64,000 nucleotides of DNA, taken from positions 1 to 64,000 of the forward strand of contig NZ_LQIV01000003.1 of NCBI RefSeq assembly GCF_001500125.1, given 5' to 3'. Below, piece by piece: positions 8,776-17,174 of the stretch. Under the pieces are notes generated by a model that did not search any database, was not told the DNA's origin, and saw nothing but the letters and a program-made list of their open reading frames with translations. The DNA comes from Mycobacterium sp. IS-1742. GTDB lineage: Bacteria > Actinomycetota > Actinomycetes > Mycobacteriales > Mycobacteriaceae. Each line of letters opens with the position of its first letter. Within the stretch, counting starts at the first letter, position 1. Position numbers and translations under genes: made by a program.

Positions 8776-9615
8776 ATGAGCACTGCTTCTGTCCTCATCT
8801 CCGCCGATATCGCCGCCGACACCCCGCGGTATTCGCTGCTCCTGTCTACCGATCCCGACCTGATCAGCGCCGCGCAGCGGCTGCGCCACGACGTGTTCAC
8901 CTCCGAGCCGGGATTCGCCCTCGCCGGCACTCTCGACGGTCGGGACGCCGATCGCTTCGACGAATACTGCGACCACCTGCTCGTACGCGAGGACACCTCC
9001 GGCGAACTGGTCGGCTGCTACCGGATGCTGCCCCCGGCCGGGGCCATCGCCGCGGGCGGCCTCTACACCGCGACTGAATTCGACGTGCGGGCCCTCGACC
9101 CGCTGCGGCCGTCGCTGGTCGAGATGGGCCGCGCGGTGGTGCGCCAGGACCACCGCAACGGCGGTGTGGTGCTGCTCATGTGGGCCGGCATCCTGGCCTA
9201 TCTCGACCGCTGCGGCTACGACTACGTCACCGGATGTGTCTCGGTACCGGTCGCCGGGCCGGCCGGCGAACCGGCGGGTACCCAGCTGCGCGGTGTGCGC
9301 GACTTCGCGCGGCGCCGTCACGCCGCCCCGGAGCGCTACACCGTGCACCCGTACCGCCCGGTGGTGGTCGACGGCCGCGGACTGGACGCCATCGCGCCCC
9401 CGGCGCGGGTCGCGATGCCGCCGCTCATGCGCGGCTACCTGCGGCTGGGCGCGCAGGTCTGCGGGGATCCGGCACACGATCCGGACTTCGGCGTCGGGGA
9501 CTTCCCGGCGCTCCTGGACAAACGCCACGCCGACATCCGCTACCTGCGCCGGCTGCGGTCGGTCGCGGCGGCAGGCGAGATGGCCGAGGGGCTGGCGGGG
9601 GGTACCGCGTCATGA
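8776..9615 (+). CDS. GNAT-fold N-acyltransferase, OlsB/hemolysin-like (Rv3027c-type)
   Basis: The protein has 279 residues from the ATG at 8776; a GTG nine bases earlier is an alternative. The region RLRHDVFTSEPGFAL, with DRFDEYCDHLLVRE and VGCYRMLPP, matches the acyl-homoserine-lactone-synthase-like GNAT fold of OlsB-type ornithine lipid N-acyltransferases. Its stop overlaps the start of a PlsC-family acyltransferase by 4 bases. In ornithine lipid synthesis an OlsB-type N-acyltransferase works with an OlsA-type O-acyltransferase, so this pair may make an aminolipid. That is inference; the head group is not known. Confidence 0.75.
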   Translation: MSTASVLISADIAADTPRYSLLLSTDPDLISAAQRLRHDVFTSEPGFALAGTLDGRDADRFDEYCDHLLVREDTSGELVGCYRMLPPAGAIAAGGLYTATEFDVRALDPLRPSLVEMGRAVVRQDHRNGGVVLLMWAGILAYLDRCGYDYVTGCVSVPVAGPAGEPAGTQLRGVRDFARRRHAAPERYTVHPYRPVVVDGRGLDAIAPPARVAMPPLMRGYLRLGAQVCGDPAHDPDFGVGDFPALLDKRHADIRYLRRLRSVAAAGEMAEGLAGGTAS

Positions 9616-10448
9616 CGCTCGCGACCGAACACGCCTGGCTGCAGCGCGCCACCTGCGACGCGAGTTGCGTGGCCGCAGGCGCCGACCGGCCCGGGCGACG
9701 CTGGTGGGTCGCGGTGCGCACCGGGGTGCGGGTCGGCTCGGCGGCGGCGCTGTTCTCGTGTGTGTGGCTGCTGGCGCTGCCGCTGCCCGGCCGGTGGCAC
9801 GTGCAACGCGCCTACTGCCGGCTGATGCTGCGCAGCTTCGGCGTGCGGATCGCCGTGTCGGGTGGGCCCATCCGCAACCTGCGCGGCGTCCTGGTGGTCA
9901 GCGGGCACGTCTCCTGGCTGGACATCTTCACCATCGGCGCGGTGCTGCCCGGATCGTTCGTCGCGCGGGCCGACCTCGTCGACTGGCCCGCCCTGGGACC
10001 CGTCGTGCGGTTGATGAAGGTCATCCCGATCGACCGGGGGAGCCTGCGTCGGCTGCCCGCGGTCGTGGCCGCGGTCACCGACCGGCTGCGGGCCGGCCAC
10101 TCCGTCGTCGCATTCCCCGAGGGCACCACCTGGTGCGGGTTGGGCCACGGCCGTTTCCGCCCGGCGATGTTCCAGGCCGCCGTGGACGCGGGGCGGCCGG
10201 TGCAGCCGCTGCGCATCACCTACCGCCACCACGACGGACGGCTGTCCACCGTGCCCGCATTCGTCGGCGACGATTCCCTGGCGGCTTCGGTCCGACGGGT
10301 CATCACCGCCCGCCGGACGGTCTGCCACATCGGCGTCGAGTCGCTGCAGCTGCCCGGCGACGACCGCCGTGACCTGGCCGCCCGCTGCGAGACGGCCGTC
10401 CGGGGCATCGCGCCGGTGACGGCGAGCGCTCACGTGCTGGCCGCCTGA
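9612..10448 (+). CDS. PlsC-family lysophospholipid/aminolipid acyltransferase (Rv3026c-type)
   Basis: This 278-residue protein contains the acyltransferase motifs in order: HVSWLD (H-x4-D) at ~98-103 and FPEGTTW at ~162-168. A hydrophobic segment around residues 42-57 ([16 protein letters not shown]) should anchor it to the membrane. The ATG overlaps the upstream GNAT stop (ATGA), so translation is probably coupled. The family transfers acyl chains to lysophosphatidate or, in OlsA, to lyso-ornithine lipid. The neighbouring OlsB-like gene makes the second option attractive but unproven. Confidence 0.82.
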   Translation: MTLATEHAWLQRATCDASCVAAGADRPGRRWWVAVRTGVRVGSAAALFSCVWLLALPLPGRWHVQRAYCRLMLRSFGVRIAVSGGPIRNLRGVLVVSGHVSWLDIFTIGAVLPGSFVARADLVDWPALGPVVRLMKVIPIDRGSLRRLPAVVAAVTDRLRAGHSVVAFPEGTTWCGLGHGRFRPAMFQAAVDAGRPVQPLRITYRHHDGRLSTVPAFVGDDSLAASVRRVITARRTVCHIGVESLQLPGDDRRDLAARCETAVRGIAPVTASAHVLAA

Positions 10449-10480
10449 CCCGGCGATCCGGGCGGTGCCCGGTCGACGGC

Positions 10481-10486
10481 TATCCT
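10481..10486 (+). promoter_or_regulatory. -10 element, probable leaderless start of the cysteine desulfurase gene
   Basis: TATCCT fits the mycobacterial TANNNT -10 consensus and ends 9 bases before the ATG at 10496. Transcription would therefore start at or beside the start codon. No Shine-Dalgarno sequence is seen. Confidence 0.5.
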
Positions 10487-10495
10487 GGACGGGCC

Positions 10496-11689
10496 ATGAC
10501 CTCGTCGAAGTCGGTCTACCTCGACCACGCCGCGACCACCCCGATGCACCCCGCTGCCATCGAGGCGATGACGGCCGTGCTGACCACCGTCGGCAATGCC
10601 TCCTCGCTGCACGGTGCGGGCCGGTTGGCGCGCCGCCGGATGGAGGAGGCCCGCGAGACGCTGGCCGGGCTGTTGGGCGCGCGTCCGTCGGAGATCATCT
10701 TCTGCGCGGGCGGCACCGAGAGCGACAACCTCGCGGTCAAGGGGATCTTCTGGGCGCGTCGCGACGCCGAACGGCGCCGTCACCGCATCGTCACCACGCC
10801 GATCGAGCACCACGCCGTTCTGGACGCGGTGCAGTGGCTGGTCGAGCACGAGGGCGCCGAGGTGACCTGGCTGCCCGTGCGGGCCGACGGGTCGGTGACG
10901 GCCGCGGCCCTGCGCGCGGTGCTGCAGTCCCACGACGACGTCGCGCTGGTGTCGGTCATGTGGGCCAACAACGAGGTCGGCACCGTCCAGCCGATCGCCG
11001 AGCTGTCCGCGGTCGCCGCCGAGTTCGGTGTGCCGATGCACAGCGACGCGGTGCAGGCGGTCGGTCAGTTGCCGGTGGACTTCGCGGCGAGCGGACTGTC
11101 GGCGATGAGCGTGACGGCGCACAAGTTCGGCGGACCCACCGGTATCGGCGCGCTGCTGTTGCGCCGCGATACCGCCTGCGTGCCGCTGTTGCACGGCGGT
11201 GGCCAGGAACGCGACGTCCGTTCCGGGACGGCCGACGTCGCCGGTGCGGTCGCCATGGCGGCGGCGGCGCGGGTCGCGGTCGACGGCCTCGACGCCCATC
11301 GTGGCCGGGTGTCCGCGCTGCGGGACCGGCTGATCGACGGTGTGCTGGCCACGATCGACGACGTCGCCGTCAACGGTGCCCGCGGCGACCGGTTACCGGG
11401 CAACGCCCACTTCACCTTCCGGGGATGCGAAGGCGATTCGCTTCTGATGCTGTTGGACGCCAAGGGAATCGAGTGTTCGACCGGCTCGGCGTGCACCGCC
11501 GGGGTGGCGCAGCCCTCGCACGTGCTGATCGCGATGGGCGCCGATCCGGCCAGTGCCCGTGGTTCCCTGCGGCTGTCGCTCGGCCACACGAGCACCGACG
11601 CCGACGTCGACGCGGCGCTCGAGGTGCTGCCCGCCGCCGTCGAGCGGGCGCGGCAGGCGGCGCTGGCCGCGTCCGGGGTGGTGGACTGA
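10496..11689 (+). CDS. iscS: Cysteine desulfurase, IscS type (Rv3025c)
   Basis: This 397-residue PLP enzyme removes sulfur from L-cysteine as a protein persulfide. The PLP lysine is in [10 protein letters not shown] (K~210) and the sulfur-accepting cysteine is in STGSACTAG (C~333), with the N-terminal YLDHAATTP substrate loop. Sulfur can be passed to MnmA for tRNA thiolation, and mnmA is the next gene on the same strand 28 bases downstream. In mycobacteria this housekeeping IscS lacks a neighbouring isc scaffold operon, as here. Length and motifs are normal. Confidence 0.93.
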   Translation: MTSSKSVYLDHAATTPMHPAAIEAMTAVLTTVGNASSLHGAGRLARRRMEEARETLAGLLGARPSEIIFCAGGTESDNLAVKGIFWARRDAERRRHRIVTTPIEHHAVLDAVQWLVEHEGAEVTWLPVRADGSVTAAALRAVLQSHDDVALVSVMWANNEVGTVQPIAELSAVAAEFGVPMHSDAVQAVGQLPVDFAASGLSAMSVTAHKFGGPTGIGALLLRRDTACVPLLHGGGQERDVRSGTADVAGAVAMAAAARVAVDGLDAHRGRVSALRDRLIDGVLATIDDVAVNGARGDRLPGNAHFTFRGCEGDSLLMLLDAKGIECSTGSACTAGVAQPSHVLIAMGADPASARGSLRLSLGHTSTDADVDAALEVLPAAVERARQAALAASGVVD

Positions 11690-11717
11690 CGATGAGCGCT
11701 TGCGCGAAGAGTGAGCG

Positions 11718-12800
11718 ATGATGCGTGTTCTGGTCGCGATGAGCGGCGGCGTCGACTCCTCGGTCGCCGCGGCGCGCATGGTCGACGCCGGCCACGACGT
11801 GGTCGGGGTGCACCTCGCGCTGTCCGCGACCCCCGGGACGCTGCGGACCGGATCGCGGGGATGTTGTTCGAAGGAGGACGCGGGGGATGCCCGTCGCGTC
11901 GCCGACGTGCTCGACATCCCGTTTTACGTGTGGGATTTCGCCGACCGCTTCAAAGAGGACGTGATCGACGACTTCGTCGCGTCCTATGAGCGCGGAGAGA
12001 CGCCGAATCCGTGTGTGCGGTGCAACGAGAAGATCAAGTTCTCCGCGTTGGCGGGGCGGGCGCTGGCGCTGGGATTCGACGCGCTCGCCACCGGTCACTA
12101 CGCGCGGCTGTCCGACGGCCGCCTGCGCCGCGCGGTCGATCACGACAAGGATCAGTCCTATGTGCTGGCGGTGCTGACCGCACAGCAGTTGCGCCACGCG
12201 GTGTTCCCGATCGGGGACACGCCGAAGGCGCAGATCCGCGAGGAGGCGGCCGCCCGCGGACTGGCCGTGGCCGACAAGCCCGACAGCCACGATATCTGTT
12301 TCATCCCGTCGGGGGACACCCGGGCGTTCCTGGGTGCGCGGATCGGGGTGCGACCCGGCGCGGTGGTCGATGCCGGTGGCACGAAACTCGCCGAACACGA
12401 AGGCGTGCACGGGTTCACGATCGGACAGCGCAAGGGGCTCGGTATCGCGGGTCCCGGCGCGGACGGGCAGCCGCGCTACGTCACCGGCATCGACGCGGCC
12501 ACCGGGACGGTGCGGGTCGGCGGTGTCGAGGACCTCGACGTGTGGCGGTTGACCGGCGAGAGTCCGGTGTTCACGTCCGGGGCCGCGTTCACGGGGCCCG
12601 TGGAGTGCCAGGTCCAGGTGCGGGCGCACGGCGGGCTGGCGGACGCGGTGGCGTCATATGACTCGGGCGTGCTGTCGGTGCAGTTGCGGGCGCCGCTGCG
12701 CGGTGTCGCGCCCGGCCAGACGATGGTGATCTACCGGCCCGACCCCGCCGGCGACGAGGTACTGGCCAGCGCGACGATCAGCGGGGCCGAGGGGCACTGA
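11718..12800 (+). CDS. mnmA: tRNA-specific 2-thiouridylase MnmA
   Basis: The 360-residue enzyme activates U34 of tRNA-Lys, tRNA-Glu and tRNA-Gln with ATP and inserts sulfur to give 2-thiouridine. The PP-loop is [11 protein letters not shown] at ~9-19. The catalytic cysteines are in [12 protein letters not shown] (C~102) and [11 protein letters not shown] (C~194). Two consecutive ATG codons occur at 11718 and 11721 and either could start. The persulfide donor is presumably the cysteine desulfurase encoded just upstream. A weak, bulged GC-rich hairpin follows at about 12806-12829. Confidence 0.93.
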   Translation: MMRVLVAMSGGVDSSVAAARMVDAGHDVVGVHLALSATPGTLRTGSRGCCSKEDAGDARRVADVLDIPFYVWDFADRFKEDVIDDFVASYERGETPNPCVRCNEKIKFSALAGRALALGFDALATGHYARLSDGRLRRAVDHDKDQSYVLAVLTAQQLRHAVFPIGDTPKAQIREEAAARGLAVADKPDSHDICFIPSGDTRAFLGARIGVRPGAVVDAGGTKLAEHEGVHGFTIGQRKGLGIAGPGADGQPRYVTGIDAATGTVRVGGVEDLDVWRLTGESPVFTSGAAFTGPVECQVQVRAHGGLADAVASYDSGVLSVQLRAPLRGVAPGQTMVIYRPDPAGDEVLASATISGAEGH

Positions 12801-12988
12801 GTCGTGGCTGCCGGCCTCGAGGCGGCAACGCTTTACACGGCGCGAGCGGCGGTGATTCACCCCGTCCGTCATCATTGGTGCGATTTCATCGCTTACGCAA
12901 GCGACAGTTGTCCGGCATGGTGACCAAGCCCCAGATTCATCGTTGCCGGCTTATACGCGTGCAGTTCACCAATAGATCCACACCCTCG

Positions 12989-13312
12989 ATGCCTGCCTTC
13001 AGTGCTGCCCGTTTGCTCCTGCCCCCTGTGACGCTCACGGCCGCGCTCACCGCGTGGCGGGGGATCCGACAGCTCGTTGGCGTCGACGGCCGCCGGGCCC
13101 CCGTGAGCGGAGGCTCGATTGTCTATGCCACCGATCGCGAACCCACCTGCCTGGACCCGCACGGCTTCGGTGACATGCCGCAGACCTATGTCGCGCGGCA
13201 GTACCTGGATTCGCTTGTCTCCGAACGCCCGACGGCAGCGTCGTCCCGTGGCTCGCGGAGTCGTGGGAGGTCTCACCCGACGGCTGGCCTGCCTACACAA
13301 TCGCTGTGTGGA
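12989..13312 (+). pseudogene. Decayed peptide/nickel ABC transporter substrate-binding protein, N-terminal remnant
   Basis: Starting at MPAFSAARLLL, the frame has a signal-peptide-like segment and then GGSIVYATDREPTCLDPHG and YLDSLVS, typical of family 5 solute-binding proteins near their N-terminus. At about 13230 the homology moves to another frame, continuing as PDGSVVPWLAESWEVSPDG, which shows a frameshift. The lipobox position reads ALTAW where a Cys is expected. After about 13310 no further similarity is visible, so roughly 400 residues of a normal ~500-residue protein are missing. No permease or ATPase genes lie beside it. The open frame that continues to 13516 is an accident of the shift. 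Confidence 0.7.
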
Positions 13313-13595
13313 ACCAGATTCATCATATGCCGTAATCCGTTGCAGTTCAACGTAACTCGATGGCCGCTCGAATGGTTCCTCCGTCGAGTAGCTGGCGCGT
13401 TGCGCAGTGTGACTCTGGCCCGTAGGTTTCATCCAGCTACATTGACCTGCTTATGGTCACAGACGCCGATGGCCCGATGGACTGCGGCCGTTGAGCGGGC
13501 ACTTTACTGCGAGTGAATGAAGTCAACAGCGTTATGTGAGCCCGGAGATAGCGGAGCGGTTGCGGCTCGCTCAGGTGCAAGGCGCGTCTGCAGGG
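13313..13595. other. Non-coding remnant between pseudogene and small gene
   Basis: I see no convincing gene here. GC content is lower and codon bias weaker than in flanking backbone genes, consistent with decayed or recently acquired DNA. No terminal inverted repeats, transposase fragment or tRNA-like sequence was noticed. Confidence 0.4.
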
Positions 13596-13760
13596 TCACT
13601 TCTCCTTTCTGACTCCTTTAAAGCTGCCGCCGTTCTTCTTCGCTTGGACGAAGCGGCCGGTGGTCGTATCGCGTTTCACCCACGTGCCTGACGCGGTCCG
13701 TAACTGGCTCCGTTTGGTGACCGACCCGGTTCGTGCGCCGCGCCCAGTATTTTTCGCCAT
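13596..13760 (-). CDS. 54-residue basic protein of unknown function
   Basis: The frame runs from the ATG at 13760 to a TGA at 13596-13598. The protein starts MAKNTGRGARTGSVTKRSQ, has a central TWVKRDTTTGRFVQAKK and ends in GGSFKGVRKEK. It is very rich in Lys, Arg, Gly, Ser and Thr, has no hydrophobic stretch, and ends with a short basic tail. The KRDTTTGRF pattern recalls a family of short hypothetical proteins found in scattered bacterial accessory regions, which makes me think it is real rather than chance. It lies 33 bases downstream of the unknown membrane-protein gene on the same strand. Nucleic acid binding is possible but only from composition. Confidence 0.6.
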   Translation of the reverse strand: MAKNTGRGARTGSVTKRSQLRTASGTWVKRDTTTGRFVQAKKNGGSFKGVRKEK

Positions 13761-13793
13761 CGCCCTTCGCCTCCCTCGCCCTCTGTGGCAACT

Positions 13794-15125
13794 CTAGCTC
13801 GGGATCGTCCCACGAAGGTACGACACGACCGTGGCGCACAGCAGAAAAAGGACCGAGCCAGCCAACACGAGCGTACTGGCCAACCGGAGTCGAGACCCGA
13901 GGGTTGAGGGTTCCCGCGCGAGCAGGACTGATGCTGCCAATGCCGACGGGCCCACAATTAACCCGAGCGTCCTCAAGTCTTTAGTAGGTTCACGCATTAG
14001 AACCATAGAGAGAAGAAATATCAAGAGGGAAGCGAGATACGGAACTCCCTGAAGCCGACGCAGAAGCGCAAGCTTGAATTTTAGTCTGACGCGGTAATCA
14101 CGATCTGTATCGTGTGCGTAGAATGATCGCGTCTGGTCGTCACTCTTAGAAAGGAAGGATCCAAATGCGAACTCGTCCTTGGCGGGTTCCAGGGCGGCGA
14201 AGTCCGCAATACGAACATTTGGATCCGAGATCTTGAAGGTAACGTGGTTGCTCTGCGCATCAGCTATTACTAAGATTTGTGACCCGGTCCTACGGAGTGG
14301 GTGAAGCGTGAGGCTGCGTCGTTCGGTGTACTTGATCACAAAGGGCTCATCAACGGGGACTTTTACTGCGACGATCATATCGTAATGCGTTCCGTAGTCG
14401 GCAAGAGCTCGTAAGAACTCCCCTGCGAAAGGAGAGGAATCGACCATTGTTAGCATCTTTTGAAGTAAGCGTAGGTATTCGCGCAGATATTTGGTCGCGT
14501 CATCCTCATCGAAGGGAACGTCAGCCGGGTACAGGTCGGGTATCGCTAACGCGGGGCTCTCGCATACAGTGTATTGAACAGGCATATCTAGCAAAGGGCG
14601 CAATAGCCTTTTGCAGGAAGTATTGATCGCCGCCCATTCCTCTAGTACTCGCGCAGTAACACTGGTACCCAATCCGTCCTCGAGATAGTCGGCTAACGAG
14701 AAACCGTCACTGCCGTAAAGCCATCCGGTTTCGGAGAAGCCTAGAACTCGTGTCAGGATCCGGTTCTGCCGACCGGTAACCCGTATGCCAGCTCTCATAG
14801 CTACCGCGGTCAGATATCTCGCTTGTCTCTGAGCGATCTCCATCCGTGGCAGCAGCCAGGCGTCGCCCAGCGGACCCTCGATGGTGAAGTCGAGTAGCGG
14901 GCCGCGGGGCATCGGGGCGACATTGAGGGCGATCAGAACTTGTGTGTCAGCCGGACTTACATGCGATTCGATGAGCGGCCTGAGCGGTGCCGCTTGGAGG
15001 GATCGCGTGCGAAGACAGGTAGTTGCTGCGTCAACGACTATCTCTTCCACCACTCGAACCCGCCACTGAAGTGGCTCGAGGAGAAGGGCCGCCGTGACGT
15101 CGCGGTTCTCGGTGAGGTTCTTCAA
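13794..15125 (-). CDS. Unrecognised 443-residue protein with C-terminal membrane anchor
   Basis: I do not recognise this family. Residues 1 to ~355 look soluble and mixed alpha/beta, with an acidic stretch near 206-211. Residues ~360-377, 385-403 and 413-435 are three hydrophobic helices, ending with a short tail. It uses codons rare in the flanking genes (ATA, TTA, AGA, GTA) and the DNA is visibly less GC-rich, which suggests acquisition by transfer. The first available start is TTG at 15125, with a TAG in the same frame upstream. Internal GTG codons near residues 23-26 are alternatives. No enzyme motif is apparent. A signalling or effector role at the membrane is only one possibility. Confidence 0.6.
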   Translation of the reverse strand: MKNLTENRDVTAALLLEPLQWRVRVVEEIVVDAATTCLRTRSLQAAPLRPLIESHVSPADTQVLIALNVAPMPRGPLLDFTIEGPLGDAWLLPRMEIAQRQARYLTAVAMRAGIRVTGRQNRILTRVLGFSETGWLYGSDGFSLADYLEDGLGTSVTARVLEEWAAINTSCKRLLRPLLDMPVQYTVCESPALAIPDLYPADVPFDEDDATKYLREYLRLLQKMLTMVDSSPFAGEFLRALADYGTHYDMIVAVKVPVDEPFVIKYTERRSLTLHPLRRTGSQILVIADAQSNHVTFKISDPNVRIADFAALEPAKDEFAFGSFLSKSDDQTRSFYAHDTDRDYRVRLKFKLALLRRLQGVPYLASLLIFLLSMVLMREPTKDLRTLGLIVGPSALAASVLLAREPSTLGSRLRLASTLVLAGSVLFLLCATVVSYLRGTIPS

Positions 15126-15382
15126 AGGCCGACTTTCGTACGCACGATGCAGTGCTCGTGGCTGGAGTTGCTAGGCTTGTCTGTGGCGAGGTTACTTCCA
15201 GGTTCCATCAGAGCTCCGGATGACACGGCGGGAGGCTTGAACAGGTTGCGCGAATTCCCTGATCTATGCCGAGCCGCATCCGCTCACGGTGTGAGCAACG
15301 AGCCACGGCCGTCGAATGACCCGTCCACCTAAGCGACCCACCGCAGGCGCGCGACCCACCGCAGGCGGCGCCGGCCACGCCG
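15126..15382. other. Intergenic stretch with a 17-base direct repeat
   Basis: No gene is seen. Two copies of GCGACCCACCGCAGGCG lie at 15333-15349 and 15351-15367, separated by one base. They sit where the lower-GC patch gives way to normal backbone composition. They could be a junction scar or a chance local duplication. Confidence 0.45.
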
Positions 15383-16021
15383 CTAACCCGGCACCTTCGC
15401 GAGGATGTTGGTCATCACGATGTCGGGTACCGAGTCGGTGAACCTGCAGAACGTCACCTCGACGAGCACCGCCGACTTGAGGCGGTAGTCCCGCCCGCAG
15501 TCGCCGGGCCGCGTCGAGAGCGCATCGGCCGTCGACGTCCAGTCGCCGATGTAGGCCGGACCGTAATCTGTTGTGCCGCAACCGTCGACCAGCGCGACCA
15601 CCGCGTCGAACGCCCGCCGCGCCGTCGGCCCATCTCGATATCCGGCGGCGCCCTGCGAGATGAGGCCACCGTCGGGCGGATTCTGGAACGTCGTCTTGTG
15701 GAACTCCTCGACCTCGTCGCCGAAGGTCTGCGACTCGGCGAACAGCCAGCGGCACGGCACAGGCATCTGCTCCATCAACGATTCGATGTCGACCGGGATC
15801 TTGCCGTCCATGCTCGGAATGATGGTGAGATCCTCGCCCGCGCCCGTGATCGCCTGCATCTGCGCGGTCTCGAGCAGCACGGTGTCGACGTCGACGGGGG
15901 AGCGGGAATCGTCGTCGAGGCCCGGGGCCGACCGGATAGCGGTGCCGTCGACGGTCGTCACACACCCGGCGGTCAGCAGCGCCGCAGCGGCCGCCGTCAG
16001 CGCCCTGGCCCGTGCGGTCAT
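15383..16021 (-). CDS. Secreted lipoprotein with PknH-like extracellular sensor domain
   Basis: This 212-residue protein starts with a lipoprotein signal peptide, the lipobox LLTAGC placing the acylated Cys at ~20. The mature part has four cysteines (in PCRWLF, DGCGTTD, GDCGRD and FCRF), the pattern of the PknH extracellular domain, which forms two disulfides. Mycobacteria encode several free-standing lipoproteins with this domain, probably ligand-binding at the cell envelope. It is divergent from the MetE-like gene at 16074, leaving about 52 bases between starts. Confidence 0.75.
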   Translation of the reverse strand: MTARARALTAAAAALLTAGCVTTVDGTAIRSAPGLDDDSRSPVDVDTVLLETAQMQAITGAGEDLTIIPSMDGKIPVDIESLMEQMPVPCRWLFAESQTFGDEVEEFHKTTFQNPPDGGLISQGAAGYRDGPTARRAFDAVVALVDGCGTTDYGPAYIGDWTSTADALSTRPGDCGRDYRLKSAVLVEVTFCRFTDSVPDIVMTNILAKVPG

Positions 16022-16060
16022 CGCCGTCCCCTTCCCGCTGACGAGCCTAACCGCGTCGCA

Positions 16061-16066
16061 TACTGT
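16061..16066 (+). promoter_or_regulatory. -10 element, leaderless start of the MetE-like gene
   Basis: TACTGT matches the TANNNT consensus and ends 7 bases before the GTG at 16074, so the transcript would begin at the start codon. No ribosome binding site is visible. Confidence 0.5.
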
Positions 16067-16073
16067 GCACCGG

Positions 16074-17084
16074 GTGAGTGTCTACGCCGCCGCGACCGGT
16101 ATCGGCTCCTGGCCCGGAACCAATCCGCGGCAGGCCGCCGAAGTCGTCGTCGGCGAACTGCACACCCTGCCGCATCTGGTGGAACTTCCGTCGCGGGGTG
16201 TCGGCGCCGACCTGATCGGGCGCGCCGGCGCGCTCCTGGTGGACATCGGCATCGACATCGTGCCCCGCGGTTACCGCATCGCGAACGGCAAGAGCTCTGC
16301 GGCCCGCCGGGCGACGAGCCTGCTCGACGAGGACGTCGACGCGTTGGAGGAGGCGTGGGAGAAGGCCGGCCTGCGCGGCTCCGGCCGCACCGTCAAGGTC
16401 CAGGCGCCGGGTCCGATCACCCTGGCCGCCGAGCTCGAACTGCCCGGCGGCCACCGGGCGCTCACCGATCACGGCGCGGTCCGCGATCTCGCCGGCTCTC
16501 TGGCGGAGGGTATGGCGGTGCACCGCGCGGAGGTGTCGCGCCGCCTCGACACCCCGGTGGTCGTCCAGTTCGACGAGCCGCTGCTGCCCGCCGCGCTGGC
16601 CGGCCGGCTCACCGGCGTCACCAGCCTCACCCCGGTGCATCCCGTCGACGAGGCGGTGGCCACCCAGCTGCTCGACGAGTGCATCGCCCGGGTGGGCGGT
16701 GAGGTGGCGCTGCACAGCTGCGCCGTCGGGCTGCCCTGGAACATGCTGCAGCGCAGCCAGATACAGGCTGTTGCGGTGGACACCGTCACGCTCACCGCCG
16801 AAGACCTCGACGGGATCGGCGAGTTCGTCGAGTCCGGACGCACGGTGCTGCTCGGCGTGGTGCCCGGCGCCGCCCCGGCCGCGCGACCGTCGGTCGAACA
16901 GGTCGCCGCCTCGGCGGTGTCGCTGACCGATCGACTCGGTTTCCCCCGCGCCGTGCTGCGCGAGCGGATCGGCGTGACGCCGGCCTGCGGGCTGGCCACC
17001 GCGACGCCGGAATGGGCGCGTATCGCCGTCGAACTGACCCAGAAGACCGCCGACGCGTTCGCCGCGGATCCCGACGCCATTTGA
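16074..17084 (+). CDS. MetE C-terminal-domain-like protein (Rv3015c-type)
   Basis: The protein has 336 residues from the GTG at 16074 (MSVYAAATGIGSWPG). It resembles the C-terminal barrel of cobalamin-independent methionine synthase: VQFDEPLLPAAL at ~163-174 and ALHSCAVGLPW hold the zinc-ligand-type His-x-Cys pair, and GVTPACGLATATPEWA holds the second Cys. It lacks the N-terminal half of MetE and is only about 40% of its length, so it may be a methyltransferase using another donor. Synteny with Rv3015c is clear. A much longer open frame upstream overlaps the divergent lipoprotein gene and was not used. Confidence 0.8.
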   Translation: MSVYAAATGIGSWPGTNPRQAAEVVVGELHTLPHLVELPSRGVGADLIGRAGALLVDIGIDIVPRGYRIANGKSSAARRATSLLDEDVDALEEAWEKAGLRGSGRTVKVQAPGPITLAAELELPGGHRALTDHGAVRDLAGSLAEGMAVHRAEVSRRLDTPVVVQFDEPLLPAALAGRLTGVTSLTPVHPVDEAVATQLLDECIARVGGEVALHSCAVGLPWNMLQRSQIQAVAVDTVTLTAEDLDGIGEFVESGRTVLLGVVPGAAPAARPSVEQVAASAVSLTDRLGFPRAVLRERIGVTPACGLATATPEWARIAVELTQKTADAFAADPDAI

Positions 17085-17110
17085 CGTCACCACCCGCTGA
17101 CCCACCTCAG

Positions 17111-17171
17111 GTTGACTCTGCGCTCACGGCGTGAAAGCCCGAGAGGGCAACGCCGTGGGCGCAGAGTCAAC
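17111..17171. terminator. Long inverted repeat between convergent genes, bidirectional terminator candidate
   Basis: The arms are 22 bases each (17111-17132 and 17150-17171) with a single mismatch that is a G-U pair in RNA. A second small stem, GCCC-GAGA-GGGC, sits in the loop. It lies between the MetE-like stop at 17084 and the acyl-CoA synthetase, whose stop codon begins at 17175. Confidence 0.65.
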
Positions 17172-17174
17172 TCA

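Noticed and set aside
12875..13516. Open frame of 213 codons read as an intact gene
   Set aside because: The recognisable binding-protein sequence switches frame near 13230, so the remaining codons are out of frame.
13794..15125. Interpretation of the unknown membrane-anchored protein as a phage-defence effector
   Set aside because: No catalytic motif, no partner sensor or cyclase gene and no neighbouring defence genes; only composition and topology suggest it.
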